Shown: positions 22,949-25,626 of the stretch, piece by piece
Layout of the letters: the number at the start of each line of letters is the position of its first letter
Numbering within the stretch: the first letter of the stretch is position 1
Assembly (NCBI RefSeq): GCF_014207535.1
Contig: NZ_JACHGK010000031.1
Coordinates: 1-25,626 of the forward strand
Direction: 5' to 3'
From: Bacillus benzoevorans
GTDB lineage: Bacteria > Bacillota > Bacilli > Bacillales > Cytobacillaceae
DNA: 25,626 bases
Translations under genes and position numbers: made by a program
Notes under the pieces: model-generated
Database searches by the model: none
The model's input: only the letters and a program-made list of their open reading frames with translations
What the model was told of the DNA's origin: nothing

Positions 22949-23595
22949 ACAATTTTCCTTATTCCTTTCTTCATTAATATTTACCTATTAACATAGTTCC
23001 TTTAAATGGAATTAGTTATCTTCATTAATTACTGTAACACGATTCACTATGTAATTGCTGAATTTTACAAAAAGTCAGAGGGTCTGTGATCCTTTTATAT
23101 ATTAAGTGAATAGAAAATATTGAATAAATATGAATTTTACCTATGGATTTCATTTTTGACCTTAAAAATTTGAGGACATTTGATATTTATACTTCCCTCA
23201 ATCATTATTGGACAACATCCTATATAAAAAAGACTAAAAGTGTCTAAAAAATAACAGAGTTCCCTCCCCCCCACAATCCCTTCCTCCGCTTAACTTAACG
23301 CCCCCCTTCAACCTTATTCCTACTCTGCCTTAAAGAATAATAACGTTCCCGCTTTTTTCCCGCCTTTTCATCATTTGTGTAACGATTTTTCAATGAATCC
23401 GACATAATAATAACAGAGTAGATTTAAGGGTTAAGGAATGGCTATTCCCGCTTTTTATCCCATGTTTGCTCCTGTTTTTTCTCCTTCCCTTTCAGCTTCA
23501 AGCCCTTGTTATCTCTTGCTTCCTCCCGCTTTTCTTCATGCTTTTTCTCATGCTTTCCTCGCCTTTTTCTCCCTTTCTTTTTCGGACAAAAAAAG

Positions 23596-23696
23596 ACCGA
23601 AGGTCTGCTGATGGGGTTCAGGAAACCTTCGGTTTGGGAATGCTCCTTTTATTTAAGGAACGGTATTATTGTGTAAGGAATGGTAATTTAATTCTT
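23596..23696. repeat. Module A: CCGAAGG hairpin plus three 20-bp repeats
   Basis: ACCGAAGGT (23596-23604) pairs with ACCTTCGGT (23625-23633). Three units of exactly 20 bp, each starting GGAAY (23637, 23657, 23677), follow, and then AGACAAC. Confidence 0.75.
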
Positions 23697-23752
23697 AGAC
23701 AACCGTTTACCGTTTATGTTTGACAGGAACATCTGGCCCGATTGCGGAACAA

Positions 23753-23778
23753 AAAAATCCTGTTTAAACAGGATTTTT
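23753..23778. terminator. Perfect palindrome with A/T flanks
   Basis: AAAAATCCTG and CAGGATTTTT form a 10-bp stem with loop TTTAAA. It could terminate transcription from either side. It lies right before the 20-bp repeats at 23781. Confidence 0.65.
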
Positions 23779-23780
23779 AA

Positions 23781-23860
23781 TCAAACTTTATTACAAATTA
23801 TCAATCTTTATTTTAAATAATCGAACTTTGTTTTAAATGATCAATCTTTTTTATAAAGCT
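23781..23860. repeat. Four degenerate 20-bp tandem repeats
   Basis: Four 20-bp units start TCAAACTTT, TCAATCTTT, TCGAACTTT and TCAATCTTT (23781, 23801, 23821, 23841), sharing the pattern TCRAWCTTTRTTWYAAAT. The exact period suggests a protein-binding iteron array. Confidence 0.72.
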
Positions 23861-24314
23861 ACAACAACTGTCCCCATAAAAAAATTACATTCCACCGCCC
23901 CTTCCCCTCTTTACACCACTCTATCCCTTGCCACTCTAGGGCTCACGCCCTCTTCTGTTACCTATCCATTTTTCATTATAAAAAAATTAAATTCCTGCCT
24001 TTTTGCCCATTTTCGCTCGTTTATGTAACGATTTTTCACTGATTTTGATAAAAAAATTTCGTTCCGGAGTAGAATGGAACTGAATGAAAAATGGAGGATG
24101 ATTGGATCTAAATAGTGGAGAAAAACACTGGAAAAGACACCGATTCTATTCTGTGAGAAACCCAACTGAAAAAGAACCGAAGGTGCCTAAACCCTTATGG
24201 AACAAGGATTAAAGGAGGATTGGATGAACCAAACTGATTGGATGGGGATTAAATATTGATTGGAAAACGGGATTGGATTACGATTGAATGGCTGCCGAAT
24301 TTGCACATAAAAAA

Positions 24315-24417
24315 ACCGAAGGTCTGCCGGAAAAGTACCGGAAAAACCTTCGGATTTGGAACATTATTTTTTTCTCTGGAACCTTATTTTTATCTAAGGA
24401 ACGTTAATTTTATTTAG
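24315..24417. repeat. Module B: second copy of hairpin plus three 20-bp repeats
   Basis: ACCGAAGGT (24315-24323) pairs with ACCTTCGG (24346-24353), with an inner CCGG/CCGG stem; three 20-bp units starting GGAAC (24358, 24378, 24398) and AGACAAC follow. It lies 719-721 bp after module A, with the same order. Confidence 0.75.
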
Positions 24418-24435
24418 AGACAACAACTGTGCAGA

Positions 24436-24578
24436 GATAATAAAGTTGTTTAATTTTATACCTAGAAATGCAGCAACTACCTACTGATTGATTTGGTAGG
24501 TGGATTTAAAATCGTTAAAAAATTATTTATATGCTTTATTTTTTATTGGTCAAGCGGATAATAAAGTTGTTTAATTTT
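24436..24578. repeat. 22-bp direct repeat
   Basis: GATAATAAAGTTGTTTAATT and two more T occur identically at 24436-24457 and 24557-24578. The second copy ends just past the stop of the nuclease pseudogene on the minus strand. Confidence 0.75.
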
Positions 24579-24586
24579 TTATTAAC

Positions 24587-25540
24587 TTATTCATGTTGCA
24601 GATAAAACATCTCTATTTCATCCATTATTAAATCTGCAGGATTTTCGCCACGTTCTTTAATATATAGCATTTCAATAAGCTTATCTTTAGTTAAGAAAAG
24701 AATCACAGTGCCATTGTCAGAATAAATAATATTTCGTTTGATATGAGTCGCATTATTCGGAACTTTAGTAGAACATATAATAGCTAATTTCCCCATAGGG
24801 GCTGTAAGGTAATTTTTTGTTTGCAATACTTCTTCTTTTCCAATTTCACTTGAGTGATAATTTTTAAATTCAAATAAAATCATTCTTGCATTTAGTTCTC
24901 TTTTAATTTGAGCCCACGTACTATCTCCTTGATCTTCTCTATTAGTAAATACAGCATCTCTTCTATCAATCCATGAATATGTTCTAGGCTGTATATAAGG
25001 TACTCTTAATGGAGGAACAAATAAATATGATAATATCTCAATACAAATATTTTCAAATGTACTCCAATGACTTCTCCCTGGTGGGCAAGCATACTTTCAT
25101 ATTTATAGCTTCAATATTAAAACTCATCTTTTTTAATAAATCTACTATCAATTGTTCAAACATCACAGGGTTAATTTTTTCAAAATCGAGGAATTGGATA
25201 TTCTTCAAATATGCTGCCAATGTGTCTAAAGTTTTATTTTCATCTCTAGATAAATCGAAACTTATAAATTTATTTAATACAGGTATTTTTTTATTACCAA
25301 GATTAACTGTTACAAAGTTAACACCACGATAATTGAATCCATTTATCATTTCTATTAAATTCTATTTATATATATAATAATCTTCATACTCTAGCCTAGG
25401 TATAAGTAAAACTACATAGTCATTTGGATTAGTATAATAATTTATATCTTTGAACAAATCACTATTCTTCAATACAACTTGTAATCCCTCTATTTCTAAT
25501 CTATATTGTATTTTCTCAGCTGTGTTATAAGTGGATAGGC
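24587..25540 (-). pseudogene. TIR-like domain fused to a PD-(D/E)XK nuclease, broken
   Basis: Three open pieces read as one protein. The 5' piece (AEKIQYRLEIEGLQVVL, then NPNDYVVLLIPRLEYEDYY) ends at a TAG (25362-25364); the frame continues with NLIEMINGFNYRGVNFVTVN, NKKIPVLNKFISFDLS: a TIR-like pattern (AExI..LExxG; DYVVLL; IPVL). Then FEQLIVDLLKKMSF, an Mrr-like helix. Near 25090 one extra A shifts the frame (ATGAAAGTATGC against ATGAAGTATGC); the next frame gives KYACPPGRSHWSTFENICIE, RRDAVF and MILFEFKNY, i.e. Asp and Glu-x-Lys of a PD-(D/E)XK nuclease. It then stays open to 24587. The N-terminus is lost near 25540, where another IS-like end begins. Such TIR-nuclease proteins act in phage defence in other systems; this copy is dead as it stands. 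Confidence 0.55.
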
Positions 25541-25626
25541 TACACTTAACTGGACAGAAAAATTAAGGTGCAAGTAGACTAAGAGCCAAGTTTGGATATA
25601 ATGCTAAACAGGCATAAAGGATCGAA
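25541..25626. mobile_element. Possible end of another insertion sequence
   Basis: The nuclease pseudogene stops abruptly near 25540. The following bases (GGATAGGCTACACTTAACTG and GACAGAAAAATTAAGG) resemble a terminal region of IS3/IS150-type elements. No transposase gene is inside the window. AAAGGAT near 25617 could be its ribosome site. Boundary and family are uncertain. Confidence 0.3.

Larger units (their letters stand above)
22949..24586. other. 1.6-kb stretch without a credible gene, rich in repeats
   Basis: Open frames here are short, lack ribosome sites and have low-complexity translations. The plus strand has long C/T-rich runs (about 23260-23350 and 23465-23580). The stretch contains two copies of a hairpin plus 20-bp repeat module, a third 20-bp repeat block, a palindromic terminator and a 22-bp direct repeat, listed separately. 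The motif TGTAACGATTTTTCA recurs at 23378 and 24024. From 24097 to 24290 GATTGGA recurs at least five times. It may be a non-coding regulatory or replication-related tract. Confidence 0.6.

Noticed and set aside
23466..23723. Plus-strand open frame in the repeat-rich tract
   Set aside because: Starts in a C/T run that encodes Leu/Phe/Ser/Pro only, crosses the hairpin and the 20-bp repeats, and has no ribosome site.
23781..23860. CRISPR array
   Set aside because: The 20-bp units are directly adjacent and degenerate, with no spacers, and no cas genes are in the window.

Overview
The window looks like chromosome from a low-GC Firmicute of the Bacillaceae. The Shine-Dalgarno sites are strong AGGAGG types, GTG and TTG starts are common, Rho-independent hairpins sit between genes, and the recognisable families (BlaI/M56 pair, DUF4362 lipoprotein, DUF2187, YcxB-like, YcdB-like, DUF1835) are typical of Bacillus relatives. 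There is no rRNA, tRNA or CRISPR array. Most genes lie on the minus strand, are small and encode membrane proteins. Several are decayed, so this reads as an accessory region that collects insertion sequences.

Region by region: (1) 1-761 holds two nested IS21-family remnants, a partial istB with its right end inserted into the istA of another element. (2) 842-3491 holds small membrane proteins and a calcineurin-like phosphoesterase with two unusual metal-site residues. (3) 3585-6160 is a blaI-M56 peptidase operon with a clear promoter and two BlaI-type operators. (4) 6278-11200 holds a DUF4362 lipoprotein, a DUF2187 protein not in an obvious open frame of usual size, membrane proteins, a YcdB-like protein, and several pseudogenes (a YcxB-like gene broken twice, a frameshifted membrane protein, a truncated short gene).

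(5) 11820-19975 is the most striking part. Two matching IS21-type ends in inverted orientation bound about 8.16 kb. At the right are istA, istB and a third small coupled ORF. Towards the other end lie a RusA-like resolvase, a replication-relaxation-like protein with a cruciform and 12-bp iterons between them, a membrane protein, and an AT-rich plus-strand operon coding for a subtilisin-like protease, a secreted SAR2788-type putative toxin and a small acidic protein (candidate immunity protein). The element seems to split a host membrane-protein gene whose 5' piece is at 19976-20108 and whose 3' piece is at 11320-11819.

(6) 20182-22948 holds small membrane proteins, a DUF1835/DUF3658 protein and a secreted TIMP/netrin-like protein. 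(7) 22949-24586 has no credible gene but holds a diverged tandem duplication of a roughly 0.7-kb module with hairpins and 20-bp tandem repeats. (8) 24587-25540 is a broken gene that, once repaired, reads as a TIR-like domain joined to a PD-(D/E)XK nuclease, a probable defence gene; what may be another insertion sequence cuts it off at the window edge.

All family names come from reading the translated sequence, not from database searches.
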